A stretch of 64,000 nt of DNA, taken from the NCBI RefSeq assembly GCF_008704395.1, contig NZ_CP023695.1:6696001-6760000 (forward strand), written 5' to 3'. The notes beneath the pieces were generated by a model. It saw nothing but the letters and a program-made list of their open reading frames with translations, had not been told where the DNA came from and did not search any database. This document shows, one piece after another, positions 54,401 through 61,942 of this stretch (its first letter is position 1; the number at the start of each line of letters is the position of its first letter). The translations under genes and the position numbers were made by a program. Origin of the DNA: Streptomyces alboniger. GTDB taxonomy: Bacteria; Actinomycetota; Actinomycetes; Streptomycetales; Streptomycetaceae.

Positions 54401-54996
54401 CCAACGAGCACTACGTCCCGACAGGCGTCCACTGCAGCCGAAAGGGCCTCAACCTCGCTCCTTCTGCCCACCAGCGGCGGTGGGCTCGATACCAGAGGTG
54501 CCTCCAAAGGCTCGTCGAGCAAGGCACCTAGTCGGCCCTCGATACCCAACAGACTCTGCCGCCATGCCGCATCACGCACCAACTGGTGAACGAACCACTC
54601 CTGCGCGTACACGTGGGCTGGAGGGAGTCCTCGGTCCGAGCACAGTTTGTCAATAGACCTCCGAGTGCGAGCGTCGACGGGGCGCGAGCTGGCCACGACA
54701 ACGAGGTCGACCTGCAAGCCCTCCTGCTGCATCCGACTCAGGCCGTTGCGCACGTTGGCTATCGGATCACCGGTGGTGACCATAAGGCGTCCCCGCGCCT
54801 GAGGATCATTGCTGTCGGAAGGAAAGTAGATATCTGCGTCACGGCCGAAGTCATGGCCGCCCTCGACCGCCGACAGCCCCGGATACCGAGACTGCAACAG
54901 GGCACAAGCGCACCGTTCGAACTCTGCTGGATGGACAGATTCGTTGAGAGCCTGCCGCACGCGAGCCGGAAGATTCACAGCCCACATGCTACGCAT
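51436..54996 (-). CDS. REase-STAND ATPase fusion
   Basis: 1186 residues from ATG 54996 (ATG 54987 or GTG 54978 are alternatives). No ribosome site is seen, and TAGACC 7 bases upstream suggests a leaderless start. Residues 22-155 form a restriction-endonuclease-like domain: FERCACALLQSRYPGL, GGHDFGRDADIYF (Asp) and LMVTTGDPIANV. The usual ExK lysine is not evident, so catalysis is uncertain. Residues 175-450 are a STAND/AAA NTPase with PPLVGRRSEV, Walker A GVPGVGKT (199-206) and AVVVDDAHAH as Walker B. The remaining ~700 residues are helical repeats, probably the sensor. This is a one-protein defence layout: sensor, switch, nuclease. IS110 fragment E lies directly upstream. Confidence 0.75.
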   Translation of the reverse strand: MRSMWAVNLPARVRQALNESVHPAEFERCACALLQSRYPGLSAVEGGHDFGRDADIYFPSDSNDPQARGRLMVTTGDPIANVRNGLSRMQQEGLQVDLVVVASSRPVDARTRRSIDKLCSDRGLPPAHVYAQEWFVHQLVRDAAWRQSLLGIEGRLGALLDEPLEAPLVSSPPPLVGRRSEVEALSAAVDACRDVVLVGVPGVGKTRLTGQLGDRVVYVEPTSLAHVHDDLLLVLPRAVVVDDAHAHPDAVRILRHVRRQTDLLFSTVVTTWPDQLDEVRSWLPGALIINVGPLERTEMNTLVTSAGVTGHRSRAAVLDQADGRPGWAVTLCELLASGQSGDVFSGRAHVAHVERYLSEATTSHTALDALACVAALGGASPETLYALAPLVGAAPAELSGMMEGLAHNGLVESVEDVWRLQPTLCAPLVARWFFTSPVRRPWGTLVDAFPDHALNLVSAVMSAAEVAPSTQARAQAEMWIQSLSAPTSWDVSTFAVVAQYARLDPSAARFAASGALAVLATPREPEELYGMAVDRLSDAATQQLIQSARQFLLPEAIGGLLALAVGDRRRRNSTPDHPLRVLCDLASMIDPDFGTSLEIRTRLLRAVLDWMRHHRASVEQWSVATEALAGIFNFEVSGNWPDPGAPTTVTLAHGVDSADNLSRLLRLWEQVVPLLISDATRGDKVPCPPVALVPLLDMALGWVRLGLGVASRGQTPTAEQIRCGAEGGRSILVSLHPLLQNSPGAVMRAHRELALMQGRAQTAGQKLPTFDVDPDLQSFCEWGSVDFTRDYEAATEQVLTQAKTLAKKLIALGPRAGVARFSELAEQAQVLGEYTGYLTAIRMGELMTDPAAWYQAAAESGETLLLGTALTQWLTTTPDAVPPPMLCAALDDAASRPTVISAVLARGVVDQTGELVIDSMRTEDAALLETLIRHEPDDVMHRLLIHTVPAIAASAAINFSVGAPHGPVLPAEWQTSWRRAMQNLRIDHLPPHSQWRAGKVLAYLAEHDADTFESWFHERLQDMTAKGWYASPLPHDGDHILAHLPRPHRLRLAVQCIRLPRVGHSALIHLVGSDSELAQQLLDDHAVSPDKLVDALFGQRNMAVEQIGPLLLERGASADRVAAAVAWYDSWSGDRSRMHSQLLDYFTALADRVPALRAVAAAGRSQQKALLHQAEERERAARVRGQ

Positions 54997-55139
54997 CGCG
55001 CGCGGTCTACGAACGTGGAAAGCCGCATGGGAAGACCGCTGTGCAGACGTGCCTAGGCCCCGCGCCCCGGTACTTGAAGCCCGCTCGCTGCTCCCGCAGG
55101 GCGACCACTGTGGTCGGCCGCGCACGAAAGAGGGTTCCA

Positions 55140-55456
55140 GACCGTTCGTCCCATCCCGAGCGGCCGGGCAGCGACGCGTCTTTCGCCGCGCAGTGCGGAG
55201 CCCGTCCCATCGAGACTCATCGGGCGGTCGGAGCTCGCGGCGGCTCAACCATGGTGGCGACCGGCAGGCGAATGCCACTCTGCACCGCATCGTGTTCACC
55301 CGGCTGCATCACGATCCGCGTACCCAGGCGTACTACGAACGCCGCACCCGTAAGGGCAAGACCCGGCGGGAGATTATCCGATGCCTCAAGCGATATGCCG
55401 CCCGCGAGGTCTTCAACCTGGTCAGGACGGTGTCTACCAACCTCCGTTATAGGGGC
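55140..55456 (+). pseudogene. IS110-family transposase 3' fragment and right end, copy E
   Basis: It begins around HPERPGSDASFAAQCGARPI (the normal NPERLSTEASFAALCGVSPI), shifts frame, then gives SGGRSSRRLNHGGDRQANAT, HRIVFTRLHHDPRTQ, KTRREIIRCLKRYAAREVF and NLVRT. It ends in TTATAGGGGCC (55447-55457). The DEDD half is missing. Confidence 0.85.
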
Positions 55457-55499
55457 CTTCGCGACAGGCGGTGGTCCACACCGCTTCACCCAGGTCATT

Positions 55500-55660
55500 T
55501 CGTTGAGAAAGCCTCACTGTGTCCTGCTCGCCCTCGTCTATGACACGGCTCTGCGGCGCGAGGAACTGTGCCTGCTGACCTTGCCCCCGCCCACCGGACC
55601 GTGAGGATTCGGGCCGAGATGGCCAAGACCCGGCGAGAATGCCTAGTCCGCGACTGCCCT
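55500..55660 (+). pseudogene. Relic tyrosine recombinase fragment
   Basis: CVLLALVYDTALRREELCLL in one frame, followed in another by PAHRTVRIRAEMAKTRREC, matches the box I region of an integrase (LLYDTGLRxSEL…L, then PAHRTVRIRAETAKTRRER). The Arg of box I is kept. Nothing before or after remains. It is not part of the working integrase at 56159 and is probably left from an older element. Confidence 0.55.
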
Positions 55661-55886
55661 GCGTGCATAGCAGTGCGCTCGCCGTGAAATACATGAGTGG
55701 GTGAGGCTGAGCGTTGTATTCCGGGGAAGGCAACGCGGTGCGATACCCGCGTCGTTGGTACTTCTATATGTGTTGTGGCCTGCGTCCTCGATCGGGTCGC
55801 CGGCGGCGGATTGATTGTGTTCGACACGCGCGCTATGCCCTCCCTGTCCCGCGGTTCTGCCAGGTGCCCTCCTGAAGGAGGGCGAT

Positions 55887-55976
55887 ATGACCGCGAGGGG
55901 CAAGGTCTCGTCGTGCAGGGCGATACATAGCAGACGATCCCCGGTTAGCGAAACCGGGGATCGTCCCGAGTATTGA
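55887..55976 (+). CDS. 29-residue open frame with a near-perfect ribosome site
   Basis: ATG 55887 follows AAGGAGGG by 5 bases. The frame gives a basic peptide (MTARGKVSSCRAIHSRRSPV then SETGDRPEY). The upstream CCCTCC/GGAGGG pair (55868-55883) could sequester the ribosome site, and the second half of the frame is the strong hairpin at 55933-55965. The arrangement is that of a leader peptide or a small peptide gene. Translation is not proven. Confidence 0.35.
   Translation: MTARGKVSSCRAIHSRRSPVSETGDRPEY
55933..55965 (+). terminator. 14-pair perfect hairpin
   Basis: GACGATCCCCGGTT / AACCGGGGATCGTC with an AGCGA loop. It is the longest perfect stem I found in the window. It lies about 190 bases upstream of the integrase, so it either insulates the integrase from upstream transcription or attenuates it. 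No T run follows. Confidence 0.65.
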
Positions 55977-56158
55977 GGGTGTTCGCACTCGGCTGTGCTT
56001 GGCAGTGGAGCCTAGGCGGACGAAGCAGGCGGCGCCGCAAACCCCGGACGTGGAGAGCGCTGTTGTCTGTTGCCCTGATGACTGTGGTGCCCTTCGCTGA
56101 AGGCAGCGATGGCACCGCCGATGTGGATTTTCCACGCCTGCGAGGAGAGTGAGCGATC

Positions 56159-57361
56159 CTGTCTCAACCGATCAAGAAGCTGCCGCCGAACGCGAAGGGG
56201 CAGGTCCGGTACCGGTTCGTGGTCGATGTCGGGACCGACCCAGCCACTGGGAAGCGTAAGCAGCTGACCCGTACCTTCGGCAGGCTCAAGGAGGCGCAGG
56301 CCGAGTACGCACGTATCACGGTCCGTCGCAATGAAGGGGCGTTCGTGTCGCGCAACAAGATGACCGTGAACGAGTGGCTCGATCAGTGGCTCGCCAAGAA
56401 GGCGGAAGACCTGGAGGAGACCACGATCTCCACCTACAGGGTGACCCTGGACCGTGTCCGGGGCAGGCTTGGGCACATCCGGCTCCAAGAGCTCAGTGAG
56501 GATGATGTCGAAGCGTGGATGTTGTGGGCTCTTCGGGAGGGCCGCGTACGCCCCACGAAGGCCGGTCCCGGTCTGGGGGTTACCTCGGTGGAGATGTCCC
56601 TCACGCGGCTGAAGGAAGCTCTCAACCGGGCCGTAGCGCGGCGCCTGGTCGCGGTGAACGTCGCCCAAGAGATCACAATCCCTCGGAAGGTACGCAAGGC
56701 TGAGCGGCGGGCCAAGGCGGAAGTGCTGCCCTGGAGTGCCGCGGAGGTTCATTCCTTCGTAATCGCGGTGAAGGGCGACCGGCTGTACGCCCCGCTCCTC
56801 CTGTCGTTGATGGGTCTGCGCCCGGCAGAGGTGTGCGGCATGCGTTGGGCCGATCTGGATCTGGACAAAGCCACCTTGGCTATCGCCAACACCCGCACGT
56901 TGGTGGGGAACAAGACCGTGGTGGAGAAGGACACGAAGTCGCTTGCTGGGGAACGAGATCTCCCGCTGCCCACTCTGGTCAAGGCGGCCCTCAGGAACTT
57001 CAAGGCCACTCAAGCAGCTGAGAAGCGGGCGGCGGGGCAGGCGTACGAGGACAGCGGGTACGTGCTGGTGGACGAACTCGGGACGCCGCTCAATGTGCGG
57101 CAGTTGCGTGAGCAGGCGTACAAGGTCATGGCCGAGAATGCGCTGCGGCGGGTCCGTTTGTACGATGCCCGCGCGAGTTGCTTCACCTACCTGGCAAACA
57201 ATGGGGTCCCTGACCATCTCCTCGCCCGATGGGCGGGGCACACCGACGTCAGGACCACGCAGCGCTGGTACGTGAAGCCGGACGTGGAAGATCTTCGTTC
57301 GGCGGCGGATACCTGGAGTGGTCTGACCGGTCCCCCGACCCCTGTGGTGAGAGAGATGTGA
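56159..57361 (+). CDS. int: Tyrosine recombinase (integrase) of the 57-kb element
   Basis: 400 residues if started at CTG 56159, which has GAGGAG (56142-56147) 11 bases upstream. The first ATG/GTG alternative, GTG 56219, would cut into the N-terminal arm-binding domain (GQVRYRFVVDVGTDPATGKR). Residues 60-170 are the SAM-like core-binding domain (VNEWLDQWLAKKAEDLEETT). Catalytic domain: Arg in SLMGLRPAEVCGMRW, Lys in TKSLAGERDLPLP region, YDARASC in place of the usual HxLR (His replaced by Tyr), HLLARWAGHTD and nucleophile Tyr in TTQRWYV. It ends 20 bases before the pcaL copy that forms attR, the usual place for an element's integrase. The His-to-Tyr change is tolerated in some family members. 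Confidence 0.9.
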   Translation: MSQPIKKLPPNAKGQVRYRFVVDVGTDPATGKRKQLTRTFGRLKEAQAEYARITVRRNEGAFVSRNKMTVNEWLDQWLAKKAEDLEETTISTYRVTLDRVRGRLGHIRLQELSEDDVEAWMLWALREGRVRPTKAGPGLGVTSVEMSLTRLKEALNRAVARRLVAVNVAQEITIPRKVRKAERRAKAEVLPWSAAEVHSFVIAVKGDRLYAPLLLSLMGLRPAEVCGMRWADLDLDKATLAIANTRTLVGNKTVVEKDTKSLAGERDLPLPTLVKAALRNFKATQAAEKRAAGQAYEDSGYVLVDELGTPLNVRQLREQAYKVMAENALRRVRLYDARASCFTYLANNGVPDHLLARWAGHTDVRTTQRWYVKPDVEDLRSAADTWSGLTGPPTPVVREM

Positions 57362-57381
57362 GACGTGGGAGCGTGGGGCGG

Positions 57382-57481
57382 GTGAGTGAGACGACGACGA
57401 AGACCCTGCAGTACCGCTTTGACGGGCCGGAAGACGCCCCAGTCCTTATTCTGGGTGCTTCCCTCGGGACAACATGGCACA
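57382..57481 (+). repeat. attR: right copy of the integration-site duplication
   Basis: Pairs with 417-516 (84 of 99 identical plus the shared A). TGGCACA at 57475-57481 marks the end of similarity. Because the integrase lies immediately to the left, this 5' segment is element-borne and restores the reading frame of the interrupted host gene. Confidence 0.85.
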
Positions 57482-58668
57482 TGTGGGACCGCCAGATACC
57501 CGACCTGACCCGGCACTGGCGGGTGTTCCGTTTCGACATGCCCGGGCACGGCGGGGCGCCCGCGCACCCCTGCGGATCGGTCGGCGAGCTGGCCGACCGG
57601 CTGCTCGCCACGCTCGACGGGCTCGGCGTGCAGCGCTTCGGGTACGCGGGCTGCGCCTTCGGCGGCGCCATCGGAGCCGAGCTCGCACTCCGGCACCCCC
57701 AGCGCGTCGCCTCGCTTGCCCTGATCGCCGCGTCGCCCCGCTTCGGCACCGCCGACGAGTTCCGTCAGCGCGGGGTCATCGTGCGCAGCAACGGCCTCGA
57801 CCCCATCGCCCGCTCCGCGCCCGAGCGCTGGTTCACGCCCGGCTTCGCCGCCGCGCAGCCCGCGATCACCGACTGGGCCGTCCAGATGGTGCGCACCACC
57901 GACCCCGGCTGCTACATCGCGGCCTGCGAGGCCCTCGCCGCCTTCGACGTGCGCGCCGAGCTGGGCAGGATCGGCATCCCCACGCTGGTCCTCGTCGGCT
58001 CCGAGGACCAGGTCACCGGGCAGGTCGAGGCCCGCACCCTCGTCGCGGGGATCCCCGACGCCCGCCTCGCCGTCGTGCCGGGGGCCTCGCACCTCGCCCC
58101 CGTCGAGCAGCCCGCCGCGGTCACCGACCTGCTCGTACGCCACTTCTCCACCGCCTGGCAGGCACAGGACACCCAGGCGGCGATCACCCCCCCGCCCGTC
58201 AAGCCCGTCCTGTCCCCGCCGCCCGTCGCCCCCATGGCCGAGATCGCCGCCGCGGAGCAGCCCGAGGCCGTGGTCGGCCCGGGCAGGCCCGACCCGTACG
58301 AGGCGGGCATCAAGGTCCGCCGCGAAGTGCTCGGCGACGCGCACGTGGACCGGGCGCTGGCCGCGGCCGACGACTTCTCCGGCGACTTCCAGGAACTCAT
58401 CACCCGCTACGCCTGGGGCGAGGTCTGGAACCGGCCGGGCCTCGACCGCCGCTCCCGCAGCTGCGTCACCCTCACCGCGCTTGTAGCCGGCGGCCACCTG
58501 GACGAGCTGGCCTTCCACACCCGCGCCGCGCTGCGCAACGGCCTCACCCCGGCCGAGATCAAGGAAGTGCTGCTCCAGGCCGCCGTCTACTGCGGGGTGC
58601 CCGCGGCGAACTCCGCCTTCAAGGTCGCGCAGGCCGTGATCCGCGAGGAAACCACACCCCCGGAGTAG
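57382..58668 (+). CDS. pcaL: PcaL-like fusion: enol-lactonase-type hydrolase and 4-carboxymuconolactone decarboxylase
   Basis: 428 residues from GTG 57382 (GGGAG about 11 bases upstream). Residues 1-265 are an alpha/beta hydrolase of the 3-oxoadipate enol-lactonase type: DMPGHGG, VGSEDQVTG (Asp) and PGASHLAPVEQ (His). The nucleophile elbow reads GCAFGG, with Ala where the family has Ser, so lactonase activity is doubtful. After a Pro-rich linker, residues 310-425 are carboxymuconolactone decarboxylase (YEAGIKVRREVLG, FQELITRYAWGEVW, SRSCVTLTALVAGG, EVLLQAAVYCGVPAAN). It would act in the beta-ketoadipate branch of aromatic catabolism. Its first 33 codons are now supplied by the integrated element, and its promoter must lie in or before the integrase. 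Confidence 0.85.
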   Translation: MSETTTKTLQYRFDGPEDAPVLILGASLGTTWHMWDRQIPDLTRHWRVFRFDMPGHGGAPAHPCGSVGELADRLLATLDGLGVQRFGYAGCAFGGAIGAELALRHPQRVASLALIAASPRFGTADEFRQRGVIVRSNGLDPIARSAPERWFTPGFAAAQPAITDWAVQMVRTTDPGCYIAACEALAAFDVRAELGRIGIPTLVLVGSEDQVTGQVEARTLVAGIPDARLAVVPGASHLAPVEQPAAVTDLLVRHFSTAWQAQDTQAAITPPPVKPVLSPPPVAPMAEIAAAEQPEAVVGPGRPDPYEAGIKVRREVLGDAHVDRALAAADDFSGDFQELITRYAWGEVWNRPGLDRRSRSCVTLTALVAGGHLDELAFHTRAALRNGLTPAEIKEVLLQAAVYCGVPAANSAFKVAQAVIREETTPPE

Positions 58669-58699
58669 CGGGACGCGGCGGGAGGAGCAGCATGGAGGG

Positions 58700-59383
58700 A
58701 TGACTGACATGACGACTTCCGCTGACAGCTCCTCCGCGCGCGCGAAGCGCACGATGTTCACGAAGAAGACCCACGCGTGCGTGCGTCTCGAAAAGGACGG
58801 CCACACGCTCGTCATCGACCCGGGCGCCTTCAGCGAGGACGACGCGGCGCTCGACGCCGACGCCATCCTCGTCACCCACGAGCACCCCGACCACTTCCAC
58901 GAGGGACGGCTGCGCGCCGCCCTGGAGGCCCGCCCCGGCGCCGAGATCTGGACCCTGAAGTCGGTCGCGGACCAGATCTCGGCCGCTTTCCCCGGCCGCG
59001 TGCACACCGTCGGGCACGGCGACACCTTCACGGCCGCCGGGTTCGACGTCCAGGTGCACGGCGAGCTGCACGCCGTGATCCACCCGGACATCCCGCGCAT
59101 CACGAATGTCGGGTACCTCGTCGACGGCTCGGTCTTCCACCCCGGCGACGCCCTGACCGTCCCCGACCAGCCGGTCCAGACGCTGCTGCTCCCCGTCATG
59201 GCGCCCTGGAGCAAGATCTCCGAGGTGATCGACTACGTACGCGAGGTCAAGCCGCAGCGCGCCTACGACGTCCACGACGCGCTGCTCACCGACCTCGCCC
59301 GGCCCATCTACGACCACCAGATCGGCGCCCTGGGCGGCGCCGAGCACCTGCGGCTGACACCGGGGGAGACGGCCGAACTCTGA
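58700..59383 (+). CDS. Beta-lactamase-fold metal-dependent hydrolase
   Basis: 227 residues from ATG 58700; ATG 58709 is 9 bases from a GGAGGG site and may be the true start. VTHEHPDHFHE is the metal-binding HxHxDH motif, with further His in GELHAVIHPD, an Asp in VFHPGDAL and a C-terminal DVHDALL His. The protein resembles UlaG-like single-domain members often annotated as MBL-fold hydrolases; the substrate is unknown. It follows pcaL by 31 bases and is probably co-transcribed with it. Confidence 0.8.
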   Translation: MTDMTTSADSSSARAKRTMFTKKTHACVRLEKDGHTLVIDPGAFSEDDAALDADAILVTHEHPDHFHEGRLRAALEARPGAEIWTLKSVADQISAAFPGRVHTVGHGDTFTAAGFDVQVHGELHAVIHPDIPRITNVGYLVDGSVFHPGDALTVPDQPVQTLLLPVMAPWSKISEVIDYVREVKPQRAYDVHDALLTDLARPIYDHQIGALGGAEHLRLTPGETAEL

Positions 59384-59413
59384 CTGTCAGTGGCGCCGGG
59401 TAGGTTGTGAGTC

Positions 59414-60193
59414 ATGCGTATCGCGACCTGGAACGTGAACTCGATCACCGCTCGGCTGCCGAGGCTCCTCGCCTGGCTGGAGACCACCGGCACGGACGTC
59501 GTGTGCATACAGGAGACGAAGACGACGGCCGAGGGATTCCCGGCCGACGCGCTCCGCGAGCTGGGATACGAGTCGGCGGTGCACGCCACCGGCAGGTGGA
59601 ACGGCGTGGCGCTGATCTCCAAGGTCGGCCTCGACGACATCGTCAAGGGCCTGCCGGGCGACCCCGGGTACGAGGGCGCGGCCGAGCCCCGCGCGATCGC
59701 CGCGACCTGCGGCCCGGTCCGCCTCTGGTCGGTGTACGTGCCGAACGGCCGCGAGGTCGACCACGCGCACTACGCGTACAAGCTCCAGTGGTTCGAAGCC
59801 CTCAAGGCCGCCGTCGCCGGGGACGCGGGAGGCTCCCGCCCCTTCGCCGTCCTCGGCGACTTCAACGTCGCGCCGACCGACGACGACGTCTGGGACCCGT
59901 CGCTCTTCGTGGGCGCCACGCACGTCACCCCGGCCGAGCGCGCCGCCCTCACCGCCCTGCGGGAGACGGGCCTCACCGACATCGTGCCGCGCCCCTTGAA
60001 GTACGACCGCCCGTATACGTACTGGGACTACCGCCAGCTCGGCTTCCCCAAGAACAAGGGCATGCGCATCGATCTGGTGTACGGAAACGAACCCTTCGCG
60101 AAGGCCGTCTCCGACTCCTATGTGGACCGCGAGGAGCGCAAGGGCAAGGGTGCCTCGGACCACGCGCCCGTGGTGGTGGACCTGGACGTCTGA
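59414..60193 (+). CDS. xthA: Exodeoxyribonuclease III
   Basis: 259 residues. ATWNVNSI (Asn), IQETKT (Glu), GDFNVAPTDDDVWDP (Asp, Asn) and GASDHAPVVVDLDV (Asp-His) are the catalytic blocks of the ExoIII/APE1 family, and the length is typical. RMRIDLVYG-type and YTYWDYR blocks are also present. It removes nucleotides from DNA 3' ends and cuts at abasic sites in base-excision repair. It starts 30 bases after the MBL gene with GTAGGTTG before the ATG. It belongs to the host chromosome. Confidence 0.9.
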   Translation: MRIATWNVNSITARLPRLLAWLETTGTDVVCIQETKTTAEGFPADALRELGYESAVHATGRWNGVALISKVGLDDIVKGLPGDPGYEGAAEPRAIAATCGPVRLWSVYVPNGREVDHAHYAYKLQWFEALKAAVAGDAGGSRPFAVLGDFNVAPTDDDVWDPSLFVGATHVTPAERAALTALRETGLTDIVPRPLKYDRPYTYWDYRQLGFPKNKGMRIDLVYGNEPFAKAVSDSYVDREERKGKGASDHAPVVVDLDV

Positions 60194-60613
60194 GCCGGCC
60201 TCAGGGCGTCGGCTTCCGCGGTGCACGCCGCGGGCGAGCCCTCCGCCGGTCCGGCCGCTCCAGGGCTCGAACGCCAGTCCGGTGCGGTGGGCCGGTAGCT
60301 GCCGCGTGAGCCGTCCCGTAGCGCAACGTCCCGATGCCGCCCGCCTCGCCGCCCGCACCCGCGGCCAGGTCGCGGGCTCCGTCAATGCCCAGGGTCCGCC
60401 CGGGAGTCCAGCCCGTGGCCATTCGGTCCCGGGCAGGTGGCGGGTGGGTGCCAGACCCCGTACACCCCGCCCTCCCGGGCCCCTCCGTACAGGAATGGGC
60501 CCAGAGGGTGATTCAGCAGATTCCGTGATCAACTGATGCCAGATACATTTGGACATTACGGAATCAGCGGCCGGCCGCGCGTCCGGCGGCGCCACGCGAC
60601 GGAGAGGCCGACC
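60194..60613. other. Intergenic region, no gene seen
   Basis: No convincing gene. Near 60514-60565 the arms GATTCCGT and ACGGAATC form an imperfect inverted repeat just before the next gene; it could be an operator or a stem. Confidence 0.4.
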
Positions 60614-61057
60614 ATGAACATCCCGTTCCTCGACAAGTGGCGCAAGCGGCACTCCGCGACGGACCCGGCCCGCGGGCTCGCGGCCGCCTTCGAGGAGGAC
60701 CCGGCGGGTGTGGCCGAGCTGTTGTCCGAGTGCGAGCTGCTGCGCTCCCAGGCGGCCGCGGCCGGGCTCGAACTGGACGACTCCCCGGCGTCGTTGACCG
60801 CCCTCGACCAGCTGCTGCCGCGCTGGCGCGACGACCCGGAGCTGCTGCCCTGGCTCGGCAACGACGCGGGGCTGTACCTGGGCACGGTCGTGGTGCGGAC
60901 CGTGCCGGGCGCCACCTGGCACGTATGGCCCGGTGGCGGCCCTGTCGTGCGGCTGAGGTCCGGACGGGACATCCCGGTCGTCGAGGCGGGGCTCGACTGG
61001 GCGGTGCAGGGAGCCCCCGAGCTGTCGCAGATCTACGCCGAGGCCTCCGAGACGTAA
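60614..61057 (+). CDS. DUF6278-type conserved hypothetical protein
   Basis: 147 residues from ATG 60614, with GGAGAGG upstream. NIPFLDKWRKRHSATDPARG, VAELLSECELLRSQA, LTALDQLLPRWRDDPE and a beta-strand block with GATWHVWPGGGPVVRL, then VVEAGLDWA. This composition matches a short family conserved in Streptomyces and labelled DUF6278, as far as I recall. No catalytic motif is evident. It lies upstream of the glutamate transporter genes. Confidence 0.65.
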   Translation: MNIPFLDKWRKRHSATDPARGLAAAFEEDPAGVAELLSECELLRSQAAAAGLELDDSPASLTALDQLLPRWRDDPELLPWLGNDAGLYLGTVVVRTVPGATWHVWPGGGPVVRLRSGRDIPVVEAGLDWAVQGAPELSQIYAEASET

Positions 61058-61182
61058 CCCCCACCGCACCCCGACTGCCGCAAATACGGTTAATGCCCAG
61101 GCGTGCGTGTCGTCCGTTAAGTCCCGTTTCTGCGTGGATAGTTTGCGCGGACGTACACAGCTGAGAGTGGGCAGGTCTTGCC

Positions 61183-61926
<744 letters not shown>

Positions 61927-61942
61927 CGGGGGCGACGCGCTC

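Noticed and set aside
56012..57241. Long minus-strand open frame opposite the integrase
   Set aside because: The opposite strand encodes a clear tyrosine recombinase with catalytic motifs. This frame is only the open antisense frame expected at high GC.
517..57381. Conjugation, replication or partition genes that would make the element self-transmissible
   Set aside because: No FtsK/TraB-type ATPase, relaxase, Rep or ParA motif seen in any long frame. The element looks mobilisable at most.
57187..59214. 675-codon minus-strand frame over pcaL
   Set aside because: Composition is Gly/Arg/Val-rich shadow sequence, and the plus strand has two recognisable enzymes.
59387..61069. 560-codon minus-strand frame over xthA and its neighbours
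   Set aside because: It spans a clear exodeoxyribonuclease III gene and an intergenic gap. No motif in it.
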